Shown: positions 9,034 to 17,605 of the stretch, one piece after another
Layout of the letters: every line of letters begins with the position of its first letter
How positions within the stretch are numbered: position 1 is the stretch's first letter
Assembly (NCBI GenBank): GCA_023433345.1
Contig: JAEZDA010000017.1
Location: forward strand, 62,001 to 126,000
Length of the DNA: 64,000 nucleotides
DNA from: Bacteroidota bacterium
GTDB lineage: Bacteria > Bacteroidota > Bacteroidia > Chitinophagales > Chitinophagaceae
Direction of reading: 5' to 3'
Program-made: the position numbers and the translations under genes
Notes under the pieces: model-generated
Database searches by the model: none
What the model saw: only the letters and a program-made list of their open reading frames with translations
Told to the model about the DNA's origin: nothing

Positions 9034-10029
9034 ATGGAAAAGGCAATTGCCGTGGTTGTTTCTTACAACCGCCAGGCACTACTTTCAGAATGTATTTCAG
9101 CGCTAAGAAATCAAACCAGGAAGCCTGATGCAATTCTCGTTGTAAATAACGGCAGCACAGATAATACTGAATCATGGCTGTCAGATCAGAAAGATATTTT
9201 TTATGTCACCCAAACCAATCTGGGGTCGGGTGGTGGTTTTAATACCGGCATCACATGGGCCTATCAAAAAGGATATGCCTGGATATGGTGCATGGATGAT
9301 GATGGCTATCCCCGCGAAGACGCGCTGGAACAACTTTTAAAGCATGAGGGAAATGAAAGAGGTTTGTTGAACTGCGCCGTTCTCAATAAGCATGATAAAA
9401 AGTCTTTTGTTTGGAAAACGGGAAGTTATGCCACGATTGATGAGGTGAAAGAGGAAGCGATTGAAGGAATAGGTCATCCGTTTAATGGCACTTTAATTCA
9501 TCGCTCAATTGTAGAAAGGGTTGGTGTACCCAAGAGCTCATTGTTTTTATGGGGCGATGAAACCGAGTACTATTACAGAATTGTAAAGAAAAATAATTAT
9601 CCTGTCAGAACCATTGCTTCAAGCATTCATTACCATCCACCCGCTGCATTCACCTACAAAAATGATTGGGAGTTCAATTCATCATGGAAGATGTATTACT
9701 ACGTAAGAAACCGTTTTCATGTACATAAGGCAAAATGCGCCAACAGGCTGGCAGCATTCGTCAATTACTCATTCTTCCTTTTGGCATTTGCGGGTATCAT
9801 AATGGTTTATCAGAAGACAGACAAGCTGAAAAAATTGAATTTTATCGTATGGCCTGCTGTTGACGCTGTTCGTAACAGTTTTGATGTAATGCCCGCAGAC
9901 GTTCTGCAGAAGTTAAACGGCACTAAGGCCCGCCAATCATTGCGTCTTTCCCTTTACTTCAAAAATATATGGCTGGCCATCTTCTCTCCTTACACTCTAG
10001 CTAAGAGAGCTGAAACGGCAAATGCCTGA
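9034..10029 (+). CDS. GT2-family glycosyltransferase (GlfT-like subgroup)
   Basis: 331 aa, GT-A fold. The start VVVSYNRQALL and VVNNGSTDNT are the nucleotide-binding strands, and the metal-binding DDD lies at residues 88-90 (WCMDDDGYP). GDETEYYYR near residue 175 is the usual ED/DxD acceptor-side motif. The DDDG pattern and layout match the subgroup that contains mycobacterial galactofuranosyltransferases (family knowledge), and glf is two genes upstream, so galactofuranose transfer is a reasonable guess. A C-terminal hydrophobic stretch (~240-260) may touch the membrane. A 125-bp gap precedes it, and an intrinsic terminator follows. Confidence 0.85.
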   Translation: MEKAIAVVVSYNRQALLSECISALRNQTRKPDAILVVNNGSTDNTESWLSDQKDIFYVTQTNLGSGGGFNTGITWAYQKGYAWIWCMDDDGYPREDALEQLLKHEGNERGLLNCAVLNKHDKKSFVWKTGSYATIDEVKEEAIEGIGHPFNGTLIHRSIVERVGVPKSSLFLWGDETEYYYRIVKKNNYPVRTIASSIHYHPPAAFTYKNDWEFNSSWKMYYYVRNRFHVHKAKCANRLAAFVNYSFFLLAFAGIIMVYQKTDKLKKLNFIVWPAVDAVRNSFDVMPADVLQKLNGTKARQSLRLSLYFKNIWLAIFSPYTLAKRAETANA

Positions 10030-10045
10030 AAAATTTGAATACCTC

Positions 10046-11380
10046 TTAAACCACTATAGTCCCGCTTCTTGCGGGATTTTTTCTTTTCGCAAAGTTCAGC
10101 GTCAGGAACAATGCTATCAGGTAAAAAGGCATAGCAGGTATTTTATATCTCACCAGTGTACCAAAGTTTAAAGTAGTTGCTCCAACGAATAGCGAGAAAA
10201 TTATGGCAAACATGAAACAGTAAAGAACCATCGGGCTCCTGAGTATCGTTTTTAAAAATCTGAATATCCCTGTTTTTAAGATCACATATAAGGTGAATAG
10301 CATCATTGCCAAACTCTCCAGAGATGATAGTAACGTAGATAGTTTCTTAGATTCCCAAATAAAAGGCCTGTACAATGTTGCAACAATTGCCGCCGGTGCG
10401 ATTTTTATAAGGCTCATCGGGCTGCCGTCAAATTCAACGCCAAGAGAAAAGTTTGATTCAACAAGGTTTTCCTGCTGGGCATAATTTGCCTGATAGGTTT
10501 TAATTGATTTAGTGATTCCTTCTCCCGCAAATTTTCCTAATGCGGTTCCAATGGTTTCCGTGGCCTTAAAAAACCCTGCGATGCTTATTGCAAGAAAGGA
10601 AAGCACTAGCATGGCTTTTACGAGTTTGTTTTTTACCAACCTAAGGTTAGAAAGCAACAGGAAGAGGATAAAAAATGGAAGGTAGGAAACAAGAATATAG
10701 ATTTTCAACACAACCAGCAGCCATCCGAAAAACGCAAAAATGAGCAGGTTTCGGAACACGTGGTTCCGCGTATAAAAAATGCTGTAAAGAGAATATGTGA
10801 TCCATCCAAGCGCTCCCACACAAATCGGATCTTTTAAAATTCCCGAACTCCAAAACACAAATGTTGGAAGGTAAAGAATTGCAATTGCAAATTGTTTACT
10901 GAGATGGGGATACTGCTCATAAAAAAACCGGTACAATCTCCAGATGCCTGAAAACGCGATCATTGAGAATATCAGGTTTATCGACATGAAAGTTCCAAAT
11001 GTGAAAAAACTCAGCACCGCTACGATACGGGTTACCATAAAGTTGCTTTCCTCTTCAAAGTATCCGGAGTTATCAATATTAGCCAGTTGAGATTGATCAA
11101 AATCTTCTCCACGCTCAAAGAGAATTGACACCTTGGAAGGATCTTTCAGTATCATTTGCTGTATGTTCACCCCTTCAGGATAATACAACCCTGTAGTATC
11201 GCCGGGTGATATGTATAAAAGAAACATGCAAAAGCAAAAGGTTGCGAAAACCTTCACCCAGAATGCGCGGCGATGATGTTTTTTTAGTACAGGAGAAGAA
11301 TAACGCTTCCTCCTGATCGAGAAAAAGACATGGAATATGAAAACCCAGATGAAGAAAACAATAAAATCTAATACATCCAT
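10046..11380 (-). CDS. Polytopic membrane protein, candidate polysaccharide polymerase (Wzy-like)
   Basis: 444 aa with about ten hydrophobic segments and a large non-membrane loop (about residues 65-125). I cannot assign it by motif. Its position in a polysaccharide cluster, its size and its topology fit an O-antigen or exopolysaccharide polymerase (Wzy/EpsG type), but this is inference. The segment LPTFVFWSSGILKDPI near residue 175 is shared by many uncharacterised Bacteroidota polysaccharide-cluster proteins as I recall them. It is the only gene in this stretch on the minus strand and is convergent with the GT2 gene. It starts 101 bp from the divergent second asnB and has its own promoter box. 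Confidence 0.7.
   Translation of the reverse strand: MDVLDFIVFFIWVFIFHVFFSIRRKRYSSPVLKKHHRRAFWVKVFATFCFCMFLLYISPGDTTGLYYPEGVNIQQMILKDPSKVSILFERGEDFDQSQLANIDNSGYFEEESNFMVTRIVAVLSFFTFGTFMSINLIFSMIAFSGIWRLYRFFYEQYPHLSKQFAIAILYLPTFVFWSSGILKDPICVGALGWITYSLYSIFYTRNHVFRNLLIFAFFGWLLVVLKIYILVSYLPFFILFLLLSNLRLVKNKLVKAMLVLSFLAISIAGFFKATETIGTALGKFAGEGITKSIKTYQANYAQQENLVESNFSLGVEFDGSPMSLIKIAPAAIVATLYRPFIWESKKLSTLLSSLESLAMMLFTLYVILKTGIFRFLKTILRSPMVLYCFMFAIIFSLFVGATTLNFGTLVRYKIPAMPFYLIALFLTLNFAKRKNPARSGTIVV
10060..10087 (+). terminator. Intrinsic terminator after the glf / GT2 gene run
   Basis: A 6-bp stem TCCCGC / GCGGGA (10060-10065 and 10071-10076) with a 5-nt loop is followed by a T-rich tract. It lies 30 bp past the GT2 stop and inside the last codons of the convergent gene at 10046-11380. 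The T tract follows only on the plus strand, so it serves the plus-strand operon. Confidence 0.75.
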
Positions 11381-11414
11381 CGGGAAGCAATAAGCAGTTA
11401 AAATCTGTCCGGAA

Positions 11415-11422
11415 CAAATTTA
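11415..11422 (-). promoter_or_regulatory. Bacteroidetes -7 box for the membrane protein at 10046-11380
   Basis: The minus strand reads TAAATTTG, an exact TAnnTTTG, 34 nt from the ATG at 11380. It would give a short leader of about 30 nt. No -33 TTTG is evident. Confidence 0.45.
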
Positions 11423-11481
11423 TCTTAAAAACTCATCTGCCATTCAGGAATATACAGTTATTTTGTTTAAACTGATCGTGC

Positions 11482-13323
11482 ATGTGCGGCATTGCCGGGG
11501 CTATAAATTTTCAACTTCCTTTTGATACCCTACGTGAAAGAATGTTTCATCGCGGCCCTGATGAGCAGAATAGCTTCATGGATGGAAATGTCGGCTTTTA
11601 TCATCTTCGTCTATCCATTCTCGATATCTCCGGCGGTTGCCAGCCTATGCATTTAAGCGACCGTTTTACAATAATTTTCAATGGACAAATTTACAATCAT
11701 GCTGAGCTGAGAAAGATCCACGGATTAAAGGGCAAAAGCTACTCCGATACGGAAACCCTTTTGTTGCTTTATGAAAGGTTTGGTAAAGAAATGCTCCACT
11801 TGCTGGATGGCATGTTCGTTTTTGCAATTTATGATAATCAAAACAGAGAGGTCTTTATTGCGCGCGACCGTGCAGGAAAAAAACCTCTCTACATTTTTAA
11901 TGATCAGAATAAAGTGGTTTTTGCCAGTGAACTAAATGCATTGAAAGCGATGTTGCCGCTTGAGATGGAGCAAAAGAATTTCCCACACTATTTCCGTTTA
12001 GGTGTTTTTTACAGGCATTTCACTCCTTACAAAAATGTGAGAGAGATGGAGGCCGGCACATGGATCGTTTTTAAATGTGATTCGCTTGAATTGCAGAGTG
12101 AGAGATGGTGGAATATTCATGATCACTATATGAAAAGGCAAAGCGATGATCTGCCTGCTGCAATGGCGAAAACAGATTCACTGTTGCAGGAAGCCGTAAA
12201 GAGCAGGCTTGCTTCCAGCGATCTTGAAGTTGGATGTTTCCTTAGTGGCGGAATCGACAGCGGTCTTACTACGGCTATTGCAAGCAGCATCAACCACAAC
12301 CTGAAAACCTTTACGGTATCATTTCCCGGGGCCTATAACGAGGCTCCGCTTGCAAAACTGGTCTCCGAAAAATACGGCACCCAACATACGGAGATAGAAC
12401 TTTCATTTGACCATTTGCGCGATGACGTGGAAAAGGTCATCATGAATTATGGAGAACCGTTTTTTGACAGTTCCGCGATACCTTCTTTTTATGTTTCGCG
12501 GGAGGCAAAAAAGCATCTTACTGTGATATTGAATGGAGATGGCGCCGATGAGTTATTCGGGGGTTACAGGCGCTACGTTCCTTTCGCTAAATATGATTTT
12601 TTTTCAAAGCCTGGAATACTTACAAATGCCGCAAAGTTCGTTTCCGGTGTTCTGCCTCCTCCGTCAGATAAAAAAGCATATTACAATTTCGCATACAGAT
12701 TGTTCGAACTTGCTTCGAAGAAAGATGTGGGGATTTATTTTTCAGCCGGCCTTGATATTTTTGAGGGCTTTGAAAAGCATCTCCTTCACAAAAACCCGCA
12801 GGATGTTGAAAATATTCGCCGCGATTTTTTTAAGATCACTTCTTCTGAAATGAGTGGACTGAAGAAGATCATGAATATGGATTTTGACACTAACCTCTTC
12901 AGCGATCTTCTGGTGAAAATGGACATAGCCACTATGGCGAATTCACTTGAAGGCAGGAGTCCTTTTCTTTCAAAAGATTTACTGGAATACGTGCCCGGCC
13001 TGAACGACGATCTTAAAATTCGCGGAGCCACAACCAAGTTTCTATTAAGAAATTTGGCGAAGAAGTATTTACCTGCAAACCTTATTGATCAACCTAAACG
13101 TGGTTTTGAAGTGCCTTTAAAGAATTGGGTGAATGGCGAACTTCGATCAGTGATCGGGGACTATCTTGTCTCACCATCGGCCTTGCATCCTTCTTTTGTT
13201 GATAAAAAGTTCACTCAGAGCTTACTCGACTCACGGCATCGCGTACCCGAGGAGAAGCGAGCTAAAATGCTGTGGACATTGTTTTGCCTTGAAGTTTGGT
13301 ATAAAAACATATATCTCTCTTGA
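11482..13323 (+). CDS. asnB: Asparagine synthase (glutamine-hydrolysing)-like amidotransferase, copy 2
   Basis: 613 aa. MCGIAGA fixes the start with Cys2 as the glutaminase nucleophile. The glutaminase domain has HRGPDEQ and FNGQIYNH, and the synthetase domain has SGGIDS (canonical form) and DGADELFGGY. It is shorter than and clearly diverged from the copy at 1522, so it is not a recent duplication. As with that copy, a role in glycan amidation is inferred from context. Its stop TGA overlaps the TTG start of the next glycosyltransferase by 4 bp. It heads the second long plus-strand run of the cluster. Confidence 0.9.
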   Translation: MCGIAGAINFQLPFDTLRERMFHRGPDEQNSFMDGNVGFYHLRLSILDISGGCQPMHLSDRFTIIFNGQIYNHAELRKIHGLKGKSYSDTETLLLLYERFGKEMLHLLDGMFVFAIYDNQNREVFIARDRAGKKPLYIFNDQNKVVFASELNALKAMLPLEMEQKNFPHYFRLGVFYRHFTPYKNVREMEAGTWIVFKCDSLELQSERWWNIHDHYMKRQSDDLPAAMAKTDSLLQEAVKSRLASSDLEVGCFLSGGIDSGLTTAIASSINHNLKTFTVSFPGAYNEAPLAKLVSEKYGTQHTEIELSFDHLRDDVEKVIMNYGEPFFDSSAIPSFYVSREAKKHLTVILNGDGADELFGGYRRYVPFAKYDFFSKPGILTNAAKFVSGVLPPPSDKKAYYNFAYRLFELASKKDVGIYFSAGLDIFEGFEKHLLHKNPQDVENIRRDFFKITSSEMSGLKKIMNMDFDTNLFSDLLVKMDIATMANSLEGRSPFLSKDLLEYVPGLNDDLKIRGATTKFLLRNLAKKYLPANLIDQPKRGFEVPLKNWVNGELRSVIGDYLVSPSALHPSFVDKKFTQSLLDSRHRVPEEKRAKMLWTLFCLEVWYKNIYLS

Positions 13324-14432
13324 AGAAAATCGCCATTATAGAAAATAATATCATCGCAACAAACACCATCAGGAAGGCTTTGGTGGAAAGTCTGTTAAAG
13401 GCAGGAAACGATGTTTATATTTTAACTACAGGTTCTGAGGAAGGTCTACAATTAGCCCGGGACAGCGGGTTTAATGTGATTGATATTAAAGCAAGCACCC
13501 AGCATCCGGCAGAAATATTCAATTATGCGAAAAATCTCAGATCGGTTTTAAGGGAAATAAAACCAGATGTGGTGCTAACTTTCACTATACGGCCCGCCAT
13601 TTGGGGCAACCTTGTTACCCGGTTGCTGAAAATTCCTACTATAACTAATATTACGGGAATAGGTCCATTGTTTGAGCGGAGTAATATTGCCTACCGGGCT
13701 GCACGCTTACTCTACAGGTTTGTTCTTAAAAATACCGCCCACGTTTTTTTTCAGAATTACGACGATATGGAGATTTTCATTTCCCGGCGATTCGTGAAAG
13801 AAAACCGCGCAGAAAGGATCCCCGGTTCAGGTGTAGACGGCAATTTCTATTCACCAATGAACCTGAAACAAAATGAGAGGTTTACTTTTCTTTTCATAAG
13901 CCGCCTGGTAAAAGATAAAGGGATAAATGAATTTATTGAGGCTGCTAAAATTCTCCACGATAACATTCAGAACTGCGATTTTCAGGTGATCGGTCCGCTG
14001 TGGGAGCAAAACCTGAAAGACAATACGATTACAAAAGAAGATGTGGCGAGGTGGAAGCAAGAAGGTATAGTGGACTACCTCGGAGAGAAGAAGGATGTGC
14101 GACCATTCATATCCGCAGCGCATTGCATTGTTCTGCCATCATACCGCGAGGGAACAAGTAACGTGTTATTGGAGGCCTCAGCGATGGAGAGACCTTCAGT
14201 AACCTGTAACACTACAGGCTGCAGGGAGATTATTGAACATGGTGTCACCGGTTTTCTTTGTAAACCGCGCGATGCAAAAGACCTTGCGGAAAAAATGAAG
14301 ATGATGTACGATCTTGACCAATCGGAGCGTTTGAAAATGGGCCAAAATGCAAGAAAAAAAGTGATTTCTGAATTCAGCAAACAAAAGGTGATTGATGCTT
14401 ATTTAAACGCCATTGAAAAAGTTACGTCATGA
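13320..14432 (+). CDS. Glycosyltransferase, GT4 (PglA / CapM-like), TTG start
   Basis: 370 aa. It starts at TTG (13320), which overlaps the asnB stop; no ATG occurs near the domain start, and MKKIAIIENN is the expected first strand, so TTG is well supported. The motif NITGIGPLF near residue 115 is shared with CapM/PglA/TuaC-type enzymes, and EGTSNVLLEASAMERPSV holds the E-x7-E pair. PglA-type enzymes add a second sugar to an undecaprenyl-linked diNAcBac primer. The PglC/PglD/PglE-like genes downstream make this a plausible second-sugar transferase (inference). It overlaps the deacetylase by 4 bp (ATGA). Confidence 0.87.
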   Translation: MKKIAIIENNIIATNTIRKALVESLLKAGNDVYILTTGSEEGLQLARDSGFNVIDIKASTQHPAEIFNYAKNLRSVLREIKPDVVLTFTIRPAIWGNLVTRLLKIPTITNITGIGPLFERSNIAYRAARLLYRFVLKNTAHVFFQNYDDMEIFISRRFVKENRAERIPGSGVDGNFYSPMNLKQNERFTFLFISRLVKDKGINEFIEAAKILHDNIQNCDFQVIGPLWEQNLKDNTITKEDVARWKQEGIVDYLGEKKDVRPFISAAHCIVLPSYREGTSNVLLEASAMERPSVTCNTTGCREIIEHGVTGFLCKPRDAKDLAEKMKMMYDLDQSERLKMGQNARKKVISEFSKQKVIDAYLNAIEKVTS

Positions 14433-15334
14433 GCTTCGCCACTTTATCAATAGATTGGGAAGACTTTGGCCAGTTGTATGGAATGTATCATTATGGTGAT
14501 ATCACTGAGCCTGTGGGCGGTGCAATTGAAAGGCAAACCGCGATCATGTTGGAAATGCTTGGTAAAAGAAATGTGAAGGCAACCTTTTTCATACTGGGAA
14601 TGCTGGCACGGGCTCGTCCTGCATTGGTAAAGGCTATTCGGGAAGCAGGCCATGAAATAGCATTGCATGGGCAAAATCACCGCGCGATGTTCACGCTTTC
14701 ACCTAAGGCTGCGGAAGCCGACCTGAGGGAAAATTATGATGTTGTTTCACAGATAACTGGCGAAAAAGTTTTTGGATACAGGGCTCCTTTCTTCTCCATT
14801 AACGAAACGAATTTATATGTCCTGGAAATTCTTGCGGATCTTGGCCTTACATACGACAGTAGCATTTTTCCAAAGAAAATGAGCAGATATGGCATCGCGG
14901 GTTTTTCAGAATCTGATTGCCTCTATTCGCTCCCCGGTGGAAAGGAACTGGTTGAATTACCACTCACCCTGGCTCATTACTATGGAAAACAATGGCCGGT
15001 TTCAGGAGGAGGATACATCCGGTTAATGCCAAAACCTTTGGTTGACAAGGTTTTCAACGATCTTCGGCAATCGAACAGAGGTTCGATGATCTACATGCAC
15101 CCGTATGAATTTGACACGCAAAAAATCAGTGTGGCTTCAAATTATCCGCCGGGCGAATCGCGCAAAACGGTAAAGGTTCATGCATTAAATTTGCGCTGGA
15201 ATATTTTCCGCAATTCTGTGGTCAGGAAAATTGAAAGCCTTCTTGATTCACACCAATTCATCACTTGTTTAGAAAAAGCTGACAATGTCAAAAAAAATGG
15301 AATCCGTGCAGAGCTATTGGGATGCACGCAGTGA
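14429..15334 (+). CDS. Polysaccharide deacetylase (NodB / CE4 family)
   Basis: 301 aa. It starts SIDWEDFG (Asp9, Glu11, Asp12), the modified TFDD motif of the DUF3473-containing CE4 group. The metal-binding His pair is HGQNH (80 and 84), GYRAPFF holds Arg118, and MHPYEFD near residue 225 is the C-terminal catalytic His motif. It has no signal peptide, so it probably acts on a cytoplasmic lipid-linked or nucleotide sugar intermediate, removing an N-acetyl group. It starts in the ATGA overlap with the GT4 gene, and its 3' end overlaps the next methyltransferase by 50 bp. Confidence 0.88.
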   Translation: MSFATLSIDWEDFGQLYGMYHYGDITEPVGGAIERQTAIMLEMLGKRNVKATFFILGMLARARPALVKAIREAGHEIALHGQNHRAMFTLSPKAAEADLRENYDVVSQITGEKVFGYRAPFFSINETNLYVLEILADLGLTYDSSIFPKKMSRYGIAGFSESDCLYSLPGGKELVELPLTLAHYYGKQWPVSGGGYIRLMPKPLVDKVFNDLRQSNRGSMIYMHPYEFDTQKISVASNYPPGESRKTVKVHALNLRWNIFRNSVVRKIESLLDSHQFITCLEKADNVKKNGIRAELLGCTQ

Positions 15335-15920
15335 ACTATTTGGAAATTATTATAAAAAACCTTCCTCCTTCGACAGAATTTTTCGCAAAGGGGTTTATGA
15401 AAGACAGGCCATTGCAGTGAAAGCATGCAAGGATATTCCCGGCGCAACGGTGCTGGACGTGGGCTCAGGCCCGGGAGTTAACAGCGTGTCAATGATAAAA
15501 AATGCAGGCGCTTCCCATGTTTTTGGGCTGGATTTCGCACAACACATGATCGACTATGCCAAGGCTACAGCAAAAGAAGAAGGTGTGGCAGAGCAGTGTA
15601 CTTTTGAGCTTGGCGATATTCTCACCTACGATTTTAAGGGAAAGAAGTTCGATTATGCGTGTGCGTTAGGCGTATTTGACTATGTGGAAGAATCTGCAAA
15701 ATTGGTTAAACGTATGAACGAGCTCACCACGCGCTCCTTTATGGCTTCCTGGCCTGAGAATGGCGTGAGAATGGCCCTTCGACGGTACCGGTATACTTGC
15801 CCTTTGTTTCATTATACCGAAGATCAGATCATCGGGCTTCATAAAGACGCCGGAGTGCCTGCCGATAATATTGAAATATTCAGGATAGGCGGAGGCTGGG
15901 CGACAGTGGCGCATAAATAA
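15285..15920 (+). CDS. Class I SAM methyltransferase
   Basis: 211 aa. The SAM motif LDVGSGPGVNSVS lies near residue 55, with LDFAQHMIDYA as the acidic motif II and DYACALGVFDY as motif IV. The start ATG at 15285 overlaps the deacetylase by 50 bp in another frame; a second ATG at 15297 would shorten the overlap to 38 bp. Both come before the domain, so the overlap is real either way. The substrate is unknown but is probably a cluster sugar. The next gene starts 6 bp after its stop. Confidence 0.82.
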   Translation: MSKKMESVQSYWDARSELFGNYYKKPSSFDRIFRKGVYERQAIAVKACKDIPGATVLDVGSGPGVNSVSMIKNAGASHVFGLDFAQHMIDYAKATAKEEGVAEQCTFELGDILTYDFKGKKFDYACALGVFDYVEESAKLVKRMNELTTRSFMASWPENGVRMALRRYRYTCPLFHYTEDQIIGLHKDAGVPADNIEIFRIGGGWATVAHK

Positions 15921-15926
15921 TTCTTC

Positions 15927-16544
15927 ATGATCATTATCGGCTATTCAGGTCATTCCTTCGTTGCCTGCAGTGTTTTAAATGCTATGGGAAAGGTTGTGAC
16001 ATCATATTGCGATTATGAAGAGAAAGAATTGAATCCTTATGGTCTTACATTTCTCGGGCCTGAAAGCACAACGGAAGCGCATGAAGCAATTATTAAATCA
16101 GAATTTTTTATTGGTGTTGGCGATAACAGGATCAGGAAGAAGGTTTTTGAGCGTTTCGCAGGGTTTGAAAAATTTCCTGTAAATGCGCTTCATCCATCAG
16201 CTATTATTGATCAACGTGTTCATCTGGGAAAGTTTGGCGTTTTGATATGTGCCGGAACCATCGTAAATGCTCTTGCCCATATAGAAGATGGAGCGATTTG
16301 CAATACAGGGTGTATAATTGAACATGAATGTTATGTAGGAAGGTTTGCGCATATTGGTCCGGGTGCCGTACTTTGCGGCAATGTGAAGGTTGGGGAAGGA
16401 AGTTTTGTTGGAGCAGCTTCAGTGATCAGGCAGGGCGTGAAGATCGGTGCATTCGCTACAATAGGCGCCGGCGCAGTAGTTCTGAAAGATGTGGCCGATA
16501 ATGAGGTTGTGGTAGGCAATCCTTCGCGTTATTTAAAATCCTAA
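15927..16544 (+). CDS. NeuD/PglD-family sugar O-/N-acyltransferase (left-handed beta-helix)
   Basis: 205 aa. The N-terminal PglD-type Rossmann subdomain (IIIGYSGHSFVACSVLNAM) is followed from about residue 90 by hexapeptide repeats forming a left-handed beta-helix (GKFGVLICAGTIVN, IGPGAVLCGNVKVG, VVVGNPSRYL). His in NTGCIIEHECYVG (about residue 131) matches the catalytic His of PglD. It would transfer an acetyl group to the 4-amino group of a UDP-4-amino-4,6-dideoxy sugar, the product of the LegC/PglE-like aminotransferase at 17606. Confidence 0.85.
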   Translation: MIIIGYSGHSFVACSVLNAMGKVVTSYCDYEEKELNPYGLTFLGPESTTEAHEAIIKSEFFIGVGDNRIRKKVFERFAGFEKFPVNALHPSAIIDQRVHLGKFGVLICAGTIVNALAHIEDGAICNTGCIIEHECYVGRFAHIGPGAVLCGNVKVGEGSFVGAASVIRQGVKIGAFATIGAGAVVLKDVADNEVVVGNPSRYLKS

Positions 16545-16557
16545 TTAAAATGTTTAT

Positions 16558-17529
16558 ATGAAGGTATTGGTTACAGGCGGGGCAGGATATATTGGTTCGG
16601 TGCTCGTGAGGCAGTTGCTTAACAAAGGTTTTCGTGTACGCGTAATAGATAGTTTGAAGTTTGGCGGAGATGCACTTTATGATGTTATGCTTGATCCCAA
16701 CTTCGAATTCGTTCTGGGCGATATCAGGAATAAGGAGGATTTGAAAAATGCTTTGAAAGATATTGACGCCGTTGCTCATCTCGCGGCCATAGTAGGCGAC
16801 CCGGCCTGCAAAAAATATAGTGAAGAGGCTAAAGAAACGAATTGGGAAGGCAGTGTGCTTCTTTTTAATGAGGCTGAAAAAGCAGGCTGCAAGCGATTTG
16901 TATTTGCAAGTACATGCAGCAATTATGGGAAGATGCCTGATCCTGAAAGTTTTGTCACTGAAAATTCAGACCTCAATCCGATCTCTCTGTACGCAGAACT
17001 CAAAGTAAAGTTTGAAAAATTTCTTCTTGAGGAAAAAAAGAATTCGCCGATGTGCAGCACCTCTTTACGGTTCAGCACCGTTTACGGGTTTTCACCGCGC
17101 ATAAGATTTGATCTCACAGTAAATGAATTCACGCGTAATGCCGCAATTAATGGCGAACAGGAAATTTGGGGCGCTCAATTCTGGAGGCCCTATTGCCACG
17201 TGGATGATCTTGCCCGTGCAGTGATCCTGGTTCTTGAAAGCCCGGTGGAAAAGGTGAAAGCGAATGTTTTCAACGTAGGAAGCACTGAAGAAAATTATAA
17301 CAAGGGCATGATAATAGACGAGGTATGCAATGTAGTGCCGAACGTAAAGGTTAACTATGTGGAAAGCACTGAAGATCCGCGTGATTACCGCGTGAACTTT
17401 GAAAAGATCAAAAATGAACTCGGTTATTCTATTACTAAAAAAGTTCCGGACGGTGTTCGTGAGATCTATAAACTGATAAAAACAGGTATAGTCACCGATT
17501 CCTTCGCACAGAAGTTCAGGAATATCTGA
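16558..17529 (+). CDS. NAD-dependent epimerase/dehydratase (extended SDR)
   Basis: 323 aa. The N-terminal GGAGYIGS is the NAD(P) Gly-rich motif. The catalytic set is Ser/Thr in FASTCSNYG and Tyr-x3-Lys in SLYAELK. RPYCHVDDLARA is the sugar-nucleotide SDR signature. It acts on a nucleotide sugar in the cytoplasm. It is shorter than PglF/LegB-type membrane dehydratases and lacks their N-terminal domain, so it cannot be assumed to supply the 4-keto substrate of the aminotransferase. An intrinsic terminator follows its stop at once. Confidence 0.85.
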   Translation: MKVLVTGGAGYIGSVLVRQLLNKGFRVRVIDSLKFGGDALYDVMLDPNFEFVLGDIRNKEDLKNALKDIDAVAHLAAIVGDPACKKYSEEAKETNWEGSVLLFNEAEKAGCKRFVFASTCSNYGKMPDPESFVTENSDLNPISLYAELKVKFEKFLLEEKKNSPMCSTSLRFSTVYGFSPRIRFDLTVNEFTRNAAINGEQEIWGAQFWRPYCHVDDLARAVILVLESPVEKVKANVFNVGSTEENYNKGMIIDEVCNVVPNVKVNYVESTEDPRDYRVNFEKIKNELGYSITKKVPDGVREIYKLIKTGIVTDSFAQKFRNI

Positions 17530-17535
17530 TCGCCG

Positions 17536-17559
17536 ATCCCCGCTAAGCCGGGGATTTTT
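17536..17559 (+). terminator. Intrinsic terminator between the epimerase and the aminotransferase
   Basis: A perfect 7-bp stem ATCCCCG / CGGGGAT (17536-17542 and 17549-17555) with a 6-nt loop is followed by a run of T. It starts 6 bp after the epimerase stop and separates it from the aminotransferase at 17606. Confidence 0.75.
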
Positions 17560-17605
17560 AATAATATTGCCGCGGCTTTCACGTTAAATTGATTAAAGGT
17601 AGATC

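Noticed and set aside
11458..11481. Possible promoter (TATTTTG) before the second asnB
   Set aside because: It is one base short of TAnnTTTG, so it is not a match by the standard used elsewhere in this annotation.
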